From Maea johnstoni (Eukaryota > Annelida > Polychaeta > Spionida > Magelonidae), in assembly GCA_963942565.1 (NCBI GenBank), contig OZ012694.1, positions 25,617,031-25,681,030 of the forward strand: a stretch of DNA of 64,000 bases. Direction: 5' to 3'. Below, one piece after another: positions 10,890-22,083 of the stretch. Position numbers and translations under genes: made by a program. The notes beneath the pieces are model-generated. The model saw only the letters and a program-made list of their open reading frames with translations, did not search any database and was not told the origin of the DNA. How positions within the stretch are numbered: the stretch's first letter is position 1; each line of letters starts with the position of its first letter.

Positions 10890-11165
10890 CAATGATGACA
10901 GACTTTGAAGCTGCTCTGATTTCTCCTATATAAGACAAGCAACATCACATGTTGCACGAATATATCGCTATACCCTGTGATGACAGAATTTGAAGCTTGC
11001 CTGATTTTCACTGTGTAAGACAAGCAATATCGCATGTTTGCACAAATATATCTCTATACCCTGTGATGAGGATTTGAAGCTGGTCTGATTTCTCCAATAT
11101 AAGAAAAGCAACATCACATGTTTGCACAATTACATCTACATACCCTGGGGTGACAGAATTTGAAC
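10890..11165. repeat. ~85-bp tandem repeat, 3.5 units
   Basis: Units begin TGATGACAGAATTTGAAGCT, contain CTGATTTCTC, ATAAGACAAGCAACATCACA and TGTTTGCAC, and end ATATACCCTG. Minus-strand frames of 85-91 codons are by-products of the repeat. Confidence 0.8.
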
Positions 11166-11918
11166 TTGTTATATTTTTCAAAGTAAAAATATTTAAAAGG
11201 TTAGGGGGATACAACTGTCCTGAACAGGATAAAACTGTTTTGAATATCAAACTACAACTTAGCACAAAATAAAATTATATTGAATTTTGATACCTCCTGG
11301 CTAGGACAAAAACTGTTCTGAATACTGGACAGCACTATTAATTCATGTGATGAATTGGGATTTTTTCCTTTTAAGGCTCGTTGCACTGTATACTTGACAT
11401 TTGCATGCATTCACAAGGAGCAATTTTCAGCTTGAAATGCTAGTGGCTTCTATAGGTATGAATATGTGTAAACCCACTTTCCTCAGACCGCTGTTTAACT
11501 AAAGGATGCATTTCCTCCCTGCATGAATATTCTGTTCATGGCACTCAGCTGTAAACCCAAATGCAACCTCTATACAAATCGGTTACTTGTCACCTACTAG
11601 TGTAAAACAAGTACCCATACAAATGTCTTTAAATAGTAAATGGCACAATTATCCAATTCACCCACCTCTCTAGAGTGGTCTTGCAGTGTTTTCTGTATGG
11701 TGGGGCCATAAACAGGTAAATAAACTTTTGTTTCACAATTATCTCTGGCCAGATGGACTACCAAAAGTCCACCTATTTTCCGAATGGAATTTTTATACAC
11801 GTTGTTCTTTTTTCGAACATGGAAAATTGCGTTTCCTCATCATAATTATAGGCACAAACGAACACTGTTCGGCATGTTCAAACAATCAGTGAAACTCTAC
11901 TCATCAGCATAGAGATTG
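11166..11918. other. No recognisable feature
   Basis: Unique-looking AT-rich sequence; two opposed frames of about 67 codons (11597-11892) overlap on both strands and show no domain. Confidence 0.4.
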
Positions 11919-11961
11919 TGACAATGCTGTAGACCACTTTGCTATCGGGACAGGCAGGCTC
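11919..11961 (+). repeat. Detached unit of the 67-bp satellite
   Basis: GACAATGCTGTAGACCACTT followed by GCTATCGGGACAGGCAGG is a unit of the satellite that resumes after 13662. The 1.7-kb element between them therefore inserted into the array edge. Confidence 0.75.
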
Positions 11962-11965
11962 TTAA

Positions 11966-13661
11966 CCCTTAACACGCGGTGGACGGACAGGTCCACAATT
12001 TAATACCTTGTCCGCGAAGCGATGGACGAACAGGTCCGCAAGTAAATCGACCGTAATCGCAGGCTGCCGCCATGTTGGGTAACTTCCATAAATCAGGAAG
12101 TTATCCATCGAATTTGGCGAAATAACTTGAGAATAGGTGATATAAATATCTCACCTATTCTCACATGTTTTTCTTTGTCAGATTGACAAAGAAAAACATC
12201 AATATTATACCTCAAATATAAAGTGTGAGGTAAAACACGGCCGAAAATCGATCTATTGCGATGTTGATACCGGCTTGCAGCTAGCCGGTCGGCACTGAAG
12301 AGAGTACTTCCGGTTTTTCGAACGATTGATATTTCTTTATTCCTGACATCCTAAATTCAATAAACATAATAATTAGACTAAATGGATGTCAGGGAATAAG
12401 AATATCAACTTCGTTTTTCAAAATAAATTTATTTTGTTGCTGAAACGAGCGTTGTAAAACAAGTGCAAAGGAAATTGCTTCGCACGTGTTAAGATCCGCC
12501 ATTTTGAAAACGGCAGATTTTGCGGTCTCCTCTCTGCACTTTACACGATCCAAATAAATGCTTCCCGTGGTTGGATCGTAATGAATAAAACATTTCCTGA
12601 AAGCCAAGACACATATCTATCTAACAATGTCAATTTTATATTTGTTTATTTGGCGATTGATATAATAGAGTCATGATTCGAAATAGGTGCATTGCTTACG
12701 ACCTACGGATTTCGAAATCGAATTTGCCTTAAACAGTGCCTGACAACTGGTGTTGGAGTGTGTTGATCATCATGTTTGAAGCCTTCGAAAAAGACTATAA
12801 CTGATGGTACAACACAAAATAAAGACACCATAAGGAGGACAACAAGGTAGGCAATTGATATATGTTTTTATTTTTATTTCTATTGTAGATTTTTACTGCT
12901 CTGGGAATTTTATCTCTGTGTTGTTGCGCCTGAAAGTTGGCGAACTAATTGGGAGTGACAAAATGGCGGCCACAAATCAACACTTGCTTTTTATGTTCAA
13001 TCGTTGATTTGTGGTGTAAAACATGATCGTTTCTAAACAAAAATTACATGTATTGATTGAGGAGGTTTTAATTATATTAGATATCTATGTTTTACAATTA
13101 ATATTTTCTATTTTCATTTGTTTATAGCGCTCTAACTTTGAGGTAGTTTTTGGAATTCCTTTTGAAGCGCTTTCAGAGTTCGTTTCTGGCCAAGACTTAT
13201 TTACATTCCCTTTGCTTTAGGATCGCTCATGATAAATTAAAACAAGGAAACACACACTAATTTTCATATTATATATCAGTTTTTAATAAGCATTCTAAAT
13301 ATACCATTTTTCGAAAAGAAATACTTATGTGCAACTTGAGGCATTTCAGGCTAAAGTAGGGCTAATGCATTTTAAATACCTGATTTTTCATTTATTTTAA
13401 ATCAAAATCAGCATGCTCTCTGCAAAACCTTAGGTTTACACTGAAAGTAATATCTACAAAACAAACATAATTAAAAAGAACAAGAACAGTAGTTTCAGGC
13501 AGTATTTTTTATTTCAGATTTTTTGCATGATATTTTGCCTTTTATGGCTGGAGAAAGTTACAAACCCCTGACAGCGCAACAGCAATGCAACATAATTTGT
13601 TGCAAAAAAACAATTCAGTTTGAGGGACAAGCCCCCGTCAGGCAATTCAGCGTGTTAAGGG
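11966..13661. mobile_element. 1.7-kb TTAA-flanked (piggyBac-like) non-autonomous element
   Basis: Termini are CCCTTAACACGC and GCGTGTTAAGGG, a 12-bp perfect inverted repeat. TTAA lies immediately outside at 11962-11965, and the right side reads TTATTAA, close to a TTAA duplication. Both flanks belong to the 67-bp satellite, so the insertion is evident. TTAA target plus CCC termini is the piggyBac pattern (established knowledge), but Kolobok elements also use TTAA. No transposase was found; the best frame is 72 codons on minus (12389-12607) without a domain. Subterminal GGACRRACAGGTCC is repeated twice at the left. Several hairpins follow: 12079-12100, 12128-12163, 12164-12199, 12327-12410 and 12970-13012. 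Confidence 0.7.
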
Positions 13662-13669
13662 TTATTAAT

Positions 13670-15240
13670 TGGAGACAGTGAGGAGTCAGTGGTTATGCGA
13701 TTGACCACTTGACTATCAGGGCGGGCTCTCAGTGGTGAGAGGCAGCAAGCAGTCTTTGGCAATGCTGTAGACCAGTTGCCTATTGGGGCAGGCCCTCAGT
13801 AGTGAGAGACAGTGATGAGTCAGTGGTAATGCCTTGGACCACTTGGCTTTCTGGCCAGGCCCCTACTGGTCAGTGGCAATACTGTAGACCACTTGGCTAT
13901 CAGGGTAGGCCCTTAGTGGTGAGAGGCAGCAAGCACTCAGCGGCAATTCTGTAGACCACTTGACTATCAGGGCAGGCCCTTAGTGGTGAGAAGTAGCAAG
14001 CAGTCAATGGCAATGCCTTAGATCACTTGGCTATTGGGGCAGGCCCTCAGTGGTGAGAGGCAGCAAACAGTCAGTGACAGTGCCTTAGATCACTTGGCTA
14101 TTGGGGCAGGCCCTCAGTGGTGAGAGGCAGCAAGCAGTCAGAGACAATGCCTTAGATCACTTGGCTATTGGGGCAGGCCCTCAGTGGTGAGAGGCAGCAA
14201 ACAGTCAGAGACAATGCCTTAGATCACTTGGCTATTTGGGCAGGCCCTGAGTGGTAAGAGGCAGCAAACAGTCAGTGACAATGCCTTAGATCACTTGGCT
14301 ATTTGGGCAGGCCCTCAGTGGTGAGAGGCAGCAAACAGTCAGTGACAATGCCTTAGATCACTTGGCTATTTGGGCAGGCCCTCAGTGGTGAGAGGCAGCA
14401 AGCAGTCAGTGACAATACCTTAGATCACTTGGCTATTGGGGCAGGCCCTCAGTGGTGAGAGGCAGCAAGCACTCAATGACAGTGCCTTAGATCACTTGGC
14501 TATTGGGGCAGGCCCTCAGTGGTGAGAGGCAGCAAGCAGTCAGAGACAATGCCTTAGATCACTTGGCTATTGGGGCAGGCCCTCAGTGGTGAGAGGCAGC
14601 AAACAGTCAGAGACAATGCCTTAGATCACTTGGCTATTTGGGCAGGCCCTCAGTGGTGAGAGGCAGCAAGCAGTCAGTGGCAATGCCTTAGATCACTTGG
14701 CTATTGGGGCAGGCCCTCAGTGGTGAGAGGCAGCAAGCACTCAATGACAATGCCTTAGATCACTTGGCTATTGGGGCAGGCCCTCAGTGGTGAGAGGCAG
14801 CAAACAGTCAGTGACAATGCCTTAGATCACTTGGCTATTTGGGCAGGCCCTGAGTGGTAAGAGGCAGCAAACAGTCAGTGACAATGCCTTAGATCACTTG
14901 GCTATTTGGGCAGGCCCTCAGTGGTGAGAGGCAGCAAACAGTCAGTGACAATGCCTTAGATCACTTGGCTATTTGGGCAGGCCCTCAGTGGTGAGAGGCA
15001 GCAAGCAGTCAGTGACAATACCTTAGATCACTTGCCTATTGGGGCAGGCCCTCAGTGGTGAGAGGCAGCAAGCAGTCAGTGACAATACCTTAGATCACTT
15101 GGCTATTGGGGCAGGTCATCAGTGGTGAGAGGCAGCAAGCAGTTAGTGACAATGCCTTAGACCACTTGGCTATTGGGGCAGGTCCTCAGTGGTGAGAGGC
15201 AGCAAGCAGTCAGTGACAATGCTGTAGTCCAGTTGCCTAC
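13670..15240. repeat. 67-bp satellite array, about 23 units
   Basis: Consensus unit: AGTCAGTGACAATGCCTTAG, ATCACTTGGCTATTGGGGCA, GGCCCTCAGTGGTGAGAGGC, AGCAAGC. The first five or so units are more diverged. Marker variants show block duplication: CCTGAGTGGTAAGAGG occurs at about 14246 and 14849, nine units apart, followed each time by the same TTTGGG and AATACC variants; a GACAGTGCC/AGAGAC trio repeats with a six-unit offset. Two outlying units occur at 41770-41905. Confidence 0.95.
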
Positions 15241-15244
15241 GGGG

Positions 15245-15779
15245 TATGCTCATCTTGTACACTGCTTTTGCAATCATAGGAAAGTGTAAAGAGTCATTCA
15301 CCACAAAGCCATAGATGTCATGAAACCTGAGACCATTTATGTGCAATAACTTCAGCTCATCTGCTACAATGCATTAATCTAACCCTAAATTAAATCTGCG
15401 CTGTATTTTGATTGAATAGCGGTGATCACTGACGAGGTCTGGTGGCATTCTGCCAGGCAGATCAGCCATAAATCAGAAAGTTAAGGCAAGTGGCATGCAT
15501 CTGTACCAAACGGCCACTGACCCCTGCTTACAAGGTTGTAGGTCTGGTCAATTGGTACACAAGATGAGTTGAATCTAAATCATCCTATTCTAATGATGAG
15601 AGTGCACCCGCAAAGCATGTCTGAGTTTGAAAGCATTTAAAAAAAAAAAAAGCTGAGGAAGACCATTATTTCACCACAAACATTTTTATTCAATTGTTAC
15701 TTTGAATCATCATATCACTTGGAATAAATAATCTAGGGTCTGATAATGTTCCTTTCAGTGTGAACCTGGAAATGGTTAA
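15245..15779. other. No recognisable feature
   Basis: No convincing frame, RNA gene or repeat was seen. An A12 run lies near 15640. Confidence 0.4.
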
Positions 15780-15955
15780 ACCTTCCAATGCTTAGGCTAC
15801 TTTTGTCCAAAGCACAAGGATGCAAAGATTTTTAAAAACCATCTAAACCCTGCCGTGTTGGTAATCATTGGATAGCTCTCACTGAGTACTCTTAGATGAG
15901 TACCCATGTGCCAGGGTTTCAGTCATTTTTGCAGGTTTTTTAATCATTTAATTTG
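15780..15955 (+). mobile_element. TTAA-type MITE family A, right end lost
   Basis: Preceded by GGTTAAA and starting CCTTCCAATGCTTAGG, it keeps the whole family A body through CATGTGCCAGGGTTTCAGTC but loses the CACCAGCAGCATAAGGG terminus. Confidence 0.8.
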
Positions 15956-16260
15956 TATGCTAGAAGTATTTATAGGGTAGGGTTTATGTGTGATCAAGTC
16001 TGTGTGGCTACATTGTAGAGGAGATTATGATGATTACAAACTGGTCCTGACAGTCTAAGCTTAAGTTATGTCGAGCATTTAGCCTATTCTGCTGCCATGT
16101 TACAAGACTAGATCAACACTAACAGGACCAGACAGTAAGCAAGTTATGCTGAGAACATGCCTTATTCTAATGTTTCAGCTTGCACCTGTTTATAACCTAG
16201 CTACTAGGCTTTACCTTTTACCATAATCATTTATAAATCAATAGTCACATCTACTACTAA
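15956..16260. other. No recognisable feature
   Basis: AT-rich sequence without visible structure. Confidence 0.35.
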
Positions 16261-16261
16261 A

Positions 16262-16423
16262 GCCTTATTGAATGTTCCCCAGAGCGTTATGAGGATTTGT
16301 CAAAGGCCTGAAGGCTAGTGGGCTGGCCCAAGGGATGGAGGTCCAAGGGCCAGCCCACCAGCCTGAAGGCCTACATGTCAAATCCTCATAACGCCCTGGG
16401 GAACAGTCTATAAGGCATTTATT
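16262..16423. mobile_element. Palindromic MITE-like hairpin
   Basis: Arms GCCTTATTGAATGTTCCCCA (left) and TGGGGAACAGTCTATAAGGC (right) continue inward through GCGTTATGAGGATTTG, AGGCCT and GGGCTGGCCC, leaving a loop of about ten bases. No clear target duplication. The 66-codon minus frame covering it is an artefact of the palindrome. Confidence 0.65.
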
Positions 16424-16463
16424 ATTGCGCCTAAAAGAAAACAGACCTCTGGGTTTTATGATC

Positions 16464-16680
16464 ATTTATTTCAATGAAGCAACATTATAACTGGGCAATA
16501 ACTGAGTGGGCCTGGGGCAATGTAAACTGAGTAGGAAGCATCATGAACATATACATATGGCAAATCTGCTCAGCTGCAACCACCTCATTAACTAGTGGGC
16601 AGAGGGCAATGTAAACATGACTGGCGCTTAGGGCAATATGAACTTGAGTAGGAAGCATTATAAAAACATATAACATATGG
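16464..16680. repeat. 160-bp segment duplicated into the next element
   Basis: 16464-16624 is almost identical to 17105-17263: both contain CAATGAAGCAACATTATAAC, GTAGGAAGCATCATGAACAT and CATTAACTAGTGGGC. A third, diverged partial repeat of its own middle follows (16632-16680, GAGTAGGAAGCATTATAA). Frames of 63 and 72 codons that share a C-terminus simply reflect this duplication. Confidence 0.8.
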
Positions 16681-16829
16681 TCTCATGGTACAAATAAAGC
16701 ATTTTGATTGGAGGAGATAGCTGAAGTAGTATGAATGTTGCTTACTGTTGACCATCTAGTTCATAGGATTGCCGCACAAAGGGGTTGTACATGCAGTAAA
16801 TATTCATAATTACCCATTCTAGTGTACTG

Positions 16830-17385
16830 TAGGGCTGGGCTCGATAGGCACGACATCGATGGATCGGCAAAGTCGTAAGATCGATGTTCAATATGACAGG
16901 ACATCGATTGCCGAACTCGATACGGCCCCCCTTACCTCCATTGTTTTCCCTACCCCCAAAATACAAAAGAGCCTACCCTATTCTTTAAAAAGACCGCGGC
17001 GCTGAGCCGGCCACAGACGGCCGCCATTGAAACTGCACTACGATAGATACTATCGCGCGCGGTAGTACTTGGAAAAGTGTGGAGAGGGCCACGCGATGTA
17101 TTTTATTTATTTCAATGAAGCAACATTATAACTGGGCAATAACTGAGTGGGCCTGGGGCAATGTAAACTGAGTAGGAAGCATCATGAACATATACATATG
17201 GCAAATCTGCTCAGCTGCAACCACCTCATTAACTAGTGGGCCGAGGGCAATGTAAACATGACCGGCCCCCACCACACTTTTCCAAGCACTACCGCGCGCG
17301 ACAGAATCGAATCGAGAAAATCGACATCGAGAAAAATTAGGCAATTAATCAGATCACAAAAAAATGGCTGATGAGCACAGCCCTA
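16830..17385. mobile_element. hAT-like non-autonomous element with 8-bp duplication
   Basis: Termini TAGGGCTGGGCTC and GAGCACAGCCCTA are complementary with one mismatch. Eight-base flanks GTGTACTG (16822-16829) and GTATACTG (17386-17393) differ at one base. TAGGG termini with an 8-bp duplication are typical of hAT (established knowledge). Subterminal inverted repeats read TATCGATG-type ends and, inside, CGGTAGTACTTGGAAAAGTG pairs with CACTTTTCCAAGCACTACCG. The interior between these pairs is the 160-bp segment copied from 16464-16624. No transposase. Confidence 0.8.
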
Positions 17386-17670
17386 GTATACTGCAGTGCC
17401 ATCTATCTACAAGGAATGACATTAATGTATAGCCTGAGAAGTAGGCTAGACATGCTTCTAAGGAATGTATAATACTGACAACTACACACGTTTGTGAATG
17501 GGTCAAATGCATTTCTCTTTTTTGACTGGCAAGAACCAATGATACAGGGGAACAGTTGGAATTTGGGCAATTTTGTTGGATGCAAAAAAAAGTGATTCAA
17601 TATAGTGAGAGTGATTCACTGAACATGAAATATATCTATCTTTTCCAATATATTGGAGTATTACAGAAAT

Positions 17671-18016
17671 CAGGGCTCGACATTGGTGCTTGCCCCATTG
17701 CCCCGGGCAAGTAGAATTTGTAAATTATAGCTGTGGGGCAAGTGAAAACTGCATCTTGCTTGCCCCACTGGGTAAGTACGTTTTGTATATTTCAGGTTTA
17801 CTTTTGAGAATGTGTGCAAGTTTCATGGTCTGCCATACAAGCTTGTCCTAGAAAATATGCTTTCACATGCCAGAACCATGTTCTACTTGGTTTTAAATGA
17901 AATATTATGCAATTATTATATACAATCTTTCAAGGGCAAGTGAAAGTTGGAGTAGGGCAAGTGAAAATTGAATCTCACTTGCGGCAAGTCCCTGCAAAAG
18001 TTAACGTCGTGCCCTG
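17671..18016. mobile_element. hAT-like MITE (CAGGGCTCGAC)
   Basis: Starts CAGGGCTCGACATTGG and ends TTAACGTCGTGCCCTG, imperfect 16-bp inverted termini. The body repeats GGGGCAAGTG-like strings in alternation (CTTGCCCCA / GGGGCAAGTG). Eight-base flanks (ACAGAAAT, AGAAAGTT) do not match, so the duplication is lost or the class is wrong. 346 bp, non-coding. Confidence 0.6.
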
Positions 18017-18148
18017 AGAAAGTTTGAAAAATGACTAATATTGTACTCTTAGCCAGGAATTATGGAACTGCCAGTTCCTCATTATTTATCATTTACCCTA
18101 GAACATACAGATCTATGAATGAAACAGATTGATTCATTACTCACTTAA

Positions 18149-18383
18149 GGCCTAAAAAAAAGTTGTTTGTTTCCTGTAACCCTACCCTAACAAGTTTTTA
18201 TTCAAAAAAATCCCTACCCTAAAATTTTTATTGCCCTCCCAACTCCCAATCAACGTAAAACATGCATAAAACACACATTTTTGACCAAAAAAATAATGCA
18301 AAAAAAATAATCTTTTTACCGACTTTCCTACCCTATTTTTTTTCAGGCCGTTACAGGAAACAAACAATTTATTTTTTTAGGCC
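18149..18383. mobile_element. PIF/Harbinger-like MITE family B, copy 1
   Basis: The ends GGCCTAAAAAAAA and TTTTTTTAGGCC continue inward as TTGTTTGTTTCCTGTAAC and its complement GTTACAGGAAACAAACAA, about 33 bp. TAA flanks both sides (18146-18148, 18384-18386). A 3-bp TAA/TTA duplication with GGCC termini is the PIF/Harbinger (Tourist) pattern. The element lies inside the TTAA site of the next family A MITE. CCCTACCCTAACAAG inside is not telomeric. Confidence 0.85.
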
Positions 18384-18385
18384 TA

Positions 18386-18586
18386 ACCTTTTCAATGCTC
18401 AGGCTACTTTTGTCCAAAGGATAAGGATGCAACACTTTTTGTAAACTATCTAAACCCTGTCATGTTGGTATTTTCTGGATAGTTCTCACTGAGTACTCTT
18501 GGATGAGGTCCCAGGGTTTCAGTTTTTTTTTTAATTTTTTTTGCATGATTTTGTATTGGCCAAATTAGCCACCAGCAGTATCAGGG
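18386..18586 (+). mobile_element. TTAA-type MITE family A, split at its left TTAA
   Basis: The body runs from CCTTTTCAATGCTCAGG to GCAGTATCAGGG, followed by TTAA (18587-18590). Its left TTAA is at 18145-18148, separated from the body by the family B element. So family A inserted first and family B later landed in the TAA of its target duplication. Confidence 0.85.
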
Positions 18587-18590
18587 TTAA

Positions 18591-19239
18591 CTGAACTGCT
18601 CTCATGAGTTTTGGTACTATTACCTTGGACCACTCCCCAGTGTCAGATATAACCAATTAAACCCTCTCTCTGTTCGCTGTGCCATTCCATGTTCCTTCCA
18701 TGTATAATTAACCACCAGCAATTGATTGATTGATTCCTTAATTAGTATTCTACATCTCTCGATAGTCATTAAATCATTTGCTGACCCATTATACACGGGT
18801 TGTAGCTAGTGCTGACCGCATGTCTGATATCCCTAGACACATGCTTGACCACATGCTATAATGCTTGATTGATGCCAGGAAATGCTGCTCTTAAGTGTCA
18901 TTGAGTGCCTCATTTATGGACCCAGCAAATCAGTTAAACCAGAGATTTAGCCATCTCCATTTATGCAATTTACCAAACTGAAATGAAATGTGTATTTGCT
19001 TATGCTAAAATGTGTCTAATTTGCCCCAGGTTGTCTATATATGGCCTGATACATTCCATGCAGTGTTTGCACTTTGCCAATCAAGAAAAATGTGAAATAC
19101 TTCAATTGTGTTAGTTAATCTTCATGAAGTACCCTATTATGGAGACACTTGCCAATTTTAGTCAAGAATATGACTCATAGTGAATCATATATTCTTTTGG
19201 GAAGGGCAATATTCCAGATTTATAGCAATAAGGCAATGA
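18591..19239. other. No recognisable feature
   Basis: Unique-looking sequence; no frame or repeat supported. Confidence 0.4.
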
Positions 19240-19470
19240 GGCCTAAAAAAAGAAATTGTTTGTTTCCTGTAACGGTCCAAAAAAAATAGGGTAGGTAGGT
19301 CGCTAAAAATATATATTTTTTGTTTATTTTTTTGGTCAAAAATGTGTGTTTTATGCATGTTTTACGTTGATTGAGTGTTTGGAGGGCAGAAAAAACTTTG
19401 GGGTTGGGATTTTTTTGAATAAAAACTTGTTAGGGTAGGGTTACAGGAAACAAACTACTTTTTTTTGGCC
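19240..19470. mobile_element. PIF/Harbinger-like MITE family B, copy 2
   Basis: GGCCTAAAAAAAG to TTTTTTTTGGCC, with the body in the opposite orientation to copy 1 (ATGTGTGTTTTATGCATG). Flanks TGA / TAA suggest a once-mutated 3-bp duplication. Confidence 0.85.
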
Positions 19471-20351
19471 TAATGGGCAGACCCTGGTAGCCAAGAAGTC
19501 TGTGGTAACGCTATTGCTGCTAGCTGTTTTTACCCTCTCCCCATGCAGGTGTGATTCCTTCTTAAGGCATGTGATTAAATAGCCAGTGACTTGGGTTTAC
19601 CCTGCCTGGTGGTGTCCCAGGCACTATGGTTTCCTACACCACTAACTTAGAACTGTTTGGTCATGATTTAGATTCAAGCTCAATATGGAAGAAAAGAGTG
19701 TGACATTAAACCAAAATTAATATGGATGCATGCTTAATAATTGATAAATTCCAGAAAATGTTCTCTCAGAGATTAGTTGTGTGCCGAACAGCTCAGCTGA
19801 CAACTCTTCAGATGTTTAGTCCAGCTGTGTGACACTAAAACGCTTCTTTCCTTCAAGAATGGCTAAATAAAAACTGGATCCATACCATTTTTGAAAAAAT
19901 ATAAAGTGTATAGATAAGAGCATGTCGAAATTATTTTCTTAATTAAAGGAAATTCCTTTATATCTTGTCTTAATGTGAAAAGTAGGGATGAAGCAACAAG
20001 TTTTATAATTAAAAAAAAAACTAATATTTTATTTTAAAAAAAGTTAGGACTTTTCTTCTTATATATATGATGCACATCTTTCATCAAAGTTCGTTCTCAA
20101 TTTGTGAACCATTCGTATTTAGTGTAGCTGTATGAATTGAACACTATCAGTTCAGAAATGATTGAACTTCATAATATACTGAGTTTCTTATTTTTACCTT
20201 GTCTATAGTTGGAAATTAATTTCAGTGATCAAGTTATGGAGATATTCATCACATACTGTTGTTCATGTTGACAGGTTCACTGACCAATATAGCACACTAG
20301 GTATAGAAAAGGTTAAGGGTCAGAGGTTATATATAAGGAGGTTATAACTTA
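19471..20351. other. No recognisable feature
   Basis: AT-rich unique sequence between two family B copies. No gene, RNA or repeat was seen. Confidence 0.4.
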
Positions 20352-20583
20352 GGCCTAAAAAAAAGTTGTTTGTATCCTGTAACCCTACCCTAACAAGTTT
20401 TTATTCAAAAAATCCCTACTCCAAGGGTTTTTCAGCACTCTGAGCTCCCAATCAACGTAAACCATGCATAAAACACACATTTTTGACCAAGAAAATAATG
20501 CAAAAAATAATATATTTACCGACCTACCTACCCTATTTTTTTTCAGACCGTTACAGGAAACAAACAATATTTTTCTCTTGGCC
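20352..20583. mobile_element. PIF/Harbinger-like MITE family B, copy 3
   Basis: GGCCTAAAAAAAAGTTG to TTTTCTCTTGGCC with matching TTA on both sides (20349-20351, 20584-20586). Interior contains CAATCAACGTAAACCATGCA. A 60-codon minus frame is shared by several copies and has no meaning as a protein. Confidence 0.88.
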
Positions 20584-20819
20584 TTATAACAAAATATCCT
20601 AACTAGGTCAACCCATATCTGTTGAAATGATTTATCAAGTGGGAATTGAGATATCAGATTGCAGGGCCACTTAAGGCCAGACTGGGATCACCAACCATGT
20701 TCAAAGTTCAGCTTTTAATCACACTATCATATACTCCAGTAACAATTTATAATAGATTTAAAGAAAAAGATGAAACATTTGTGCCAAGAGGTTGGCTAAA
20801 GCTAGGTTCTGTTGTTTAA

Positions 20820-21054
20820 GACCTAAAAAAAGAAATTGTTTTTTTCCTGTAATGGTCCAGAAAAAAAATTAGGGTAGGTTTGTCAGTAAAAAAGATTTTT
20901 TTGCATTATTTTTTTCGTCAAAAATGTGTGTTTTATGCATGTTTTACGTTGATTGGGAGTTGGGAGGGCAGAAAAAACTTTAGGGTTGGGATTTTTTTGA
21001 ATAAAAATTTGTTAGGGTAGGGTTACAGGAAACAAACAACTTTTTTTTTAGGCC
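20820..21054. mobile_element. PIF/Harbinger-like MITE family B, copy 4
   Basis: Starts GACCTAAAAAAAG (one terminal change) and ends TTTTTTTAGGCC; TAA on both sides (20817-20819, 21055-21057). Reverse orientation relative to copies 1 and 3. Confidence 0.88.
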
Positions 21055-22083
21055 TAAGTATCACATACTACCTACATATCTGTGTAGACCCACAACGGGT
21101 GTGTGGTACACTGATGATAACTGTAGGTCTGCAGCAGGTCTACCATGCACTAACCAATGGTCAAACAGTTTAAATTGAAAGTTATTCGTTATCTTCCGCA
21201 GGTTTAGTGATGAAATTGTTGCATACACATGCATGCTTAAAAGATGTTTTTAATGGACCACATACCCTTGTTTCAGATAGAGAAATAGGCTAGGTAGATT
21301 CAGAAACCAGTTTTTGATAACTCAGATTATTCATTTGTTAATAGGGTAAAAAAAGAAAATTCACCAATTTTGTCACCATTTCCCTAGTGGAAAGACACTA
21401 CTGATTCCCTTTTTATTATTTATGAGATTTGATTGGTCATGTGCAGTACTCACCTTGTCTTTGCAGTTAAGATACTTCCTGAACAATTGCAAATTTAGGA
21501 GTTAGAAATGGTTTAATAATTTAATGCATGAACATTTGTGTCAATATGTGATATTAGACTTCTTACCTTGTTGGCAAAAATAAAAACCTGGAAAAGCACT
21601 TTTTAACTAATGCATAATCTGCATAAAACAATTATTTTATGAAGATCATGTATGATGCCTATGGTGGAATGAAAATGACTTTGAAAATGCTTGATTTCTC
21701 CACAATTTTAAAAATCATCTTTAAGAATTTGGATATTAAACTTTTTGTTCTGTATGCAAAAATGATGGCCTGTTCATTTTCCACCTTTCTGGAATGTAAG
21801 ATAAGCCCATTTTTTGGCATAATCTGTATATAACCATTGATTTTCAGGACAATCCATAGTACACGTTGCGCCTACGACGGTAGCTAGGCTGCTTGTTATT
21901 TTGAATCTGACAGGCGGAAATGCTCATTACCATAGGGAAGCAGGCTGTGCTCCATTTTGCTGCGGTTATTAGATTTATATTGATTTACTGGAGGACTGTG
22001 CAGGTTTCCATTGGAGGAAAGGTTCGTTTTTTCTCCAGGATCTCTAGACTATGGCTAATGAATGGTTCTAGAACCTGTATGGC
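21055..22083. other. No recognisable feature
   Basis: A 64-codon plus frame at 21639 is lysine/methionine-rich AT sequence without a domain. A slightly GC-richer patch at 21855-22020 has no motif I can name. Confidence 0.35.

Noticed and set aside
18165-18200. Interstitial telomere repeat (CCCTAACC-like)
   Set aside because: CCCTACCCTAACAAG is a fixed part of the family B MITE and is not tandemly repeated.
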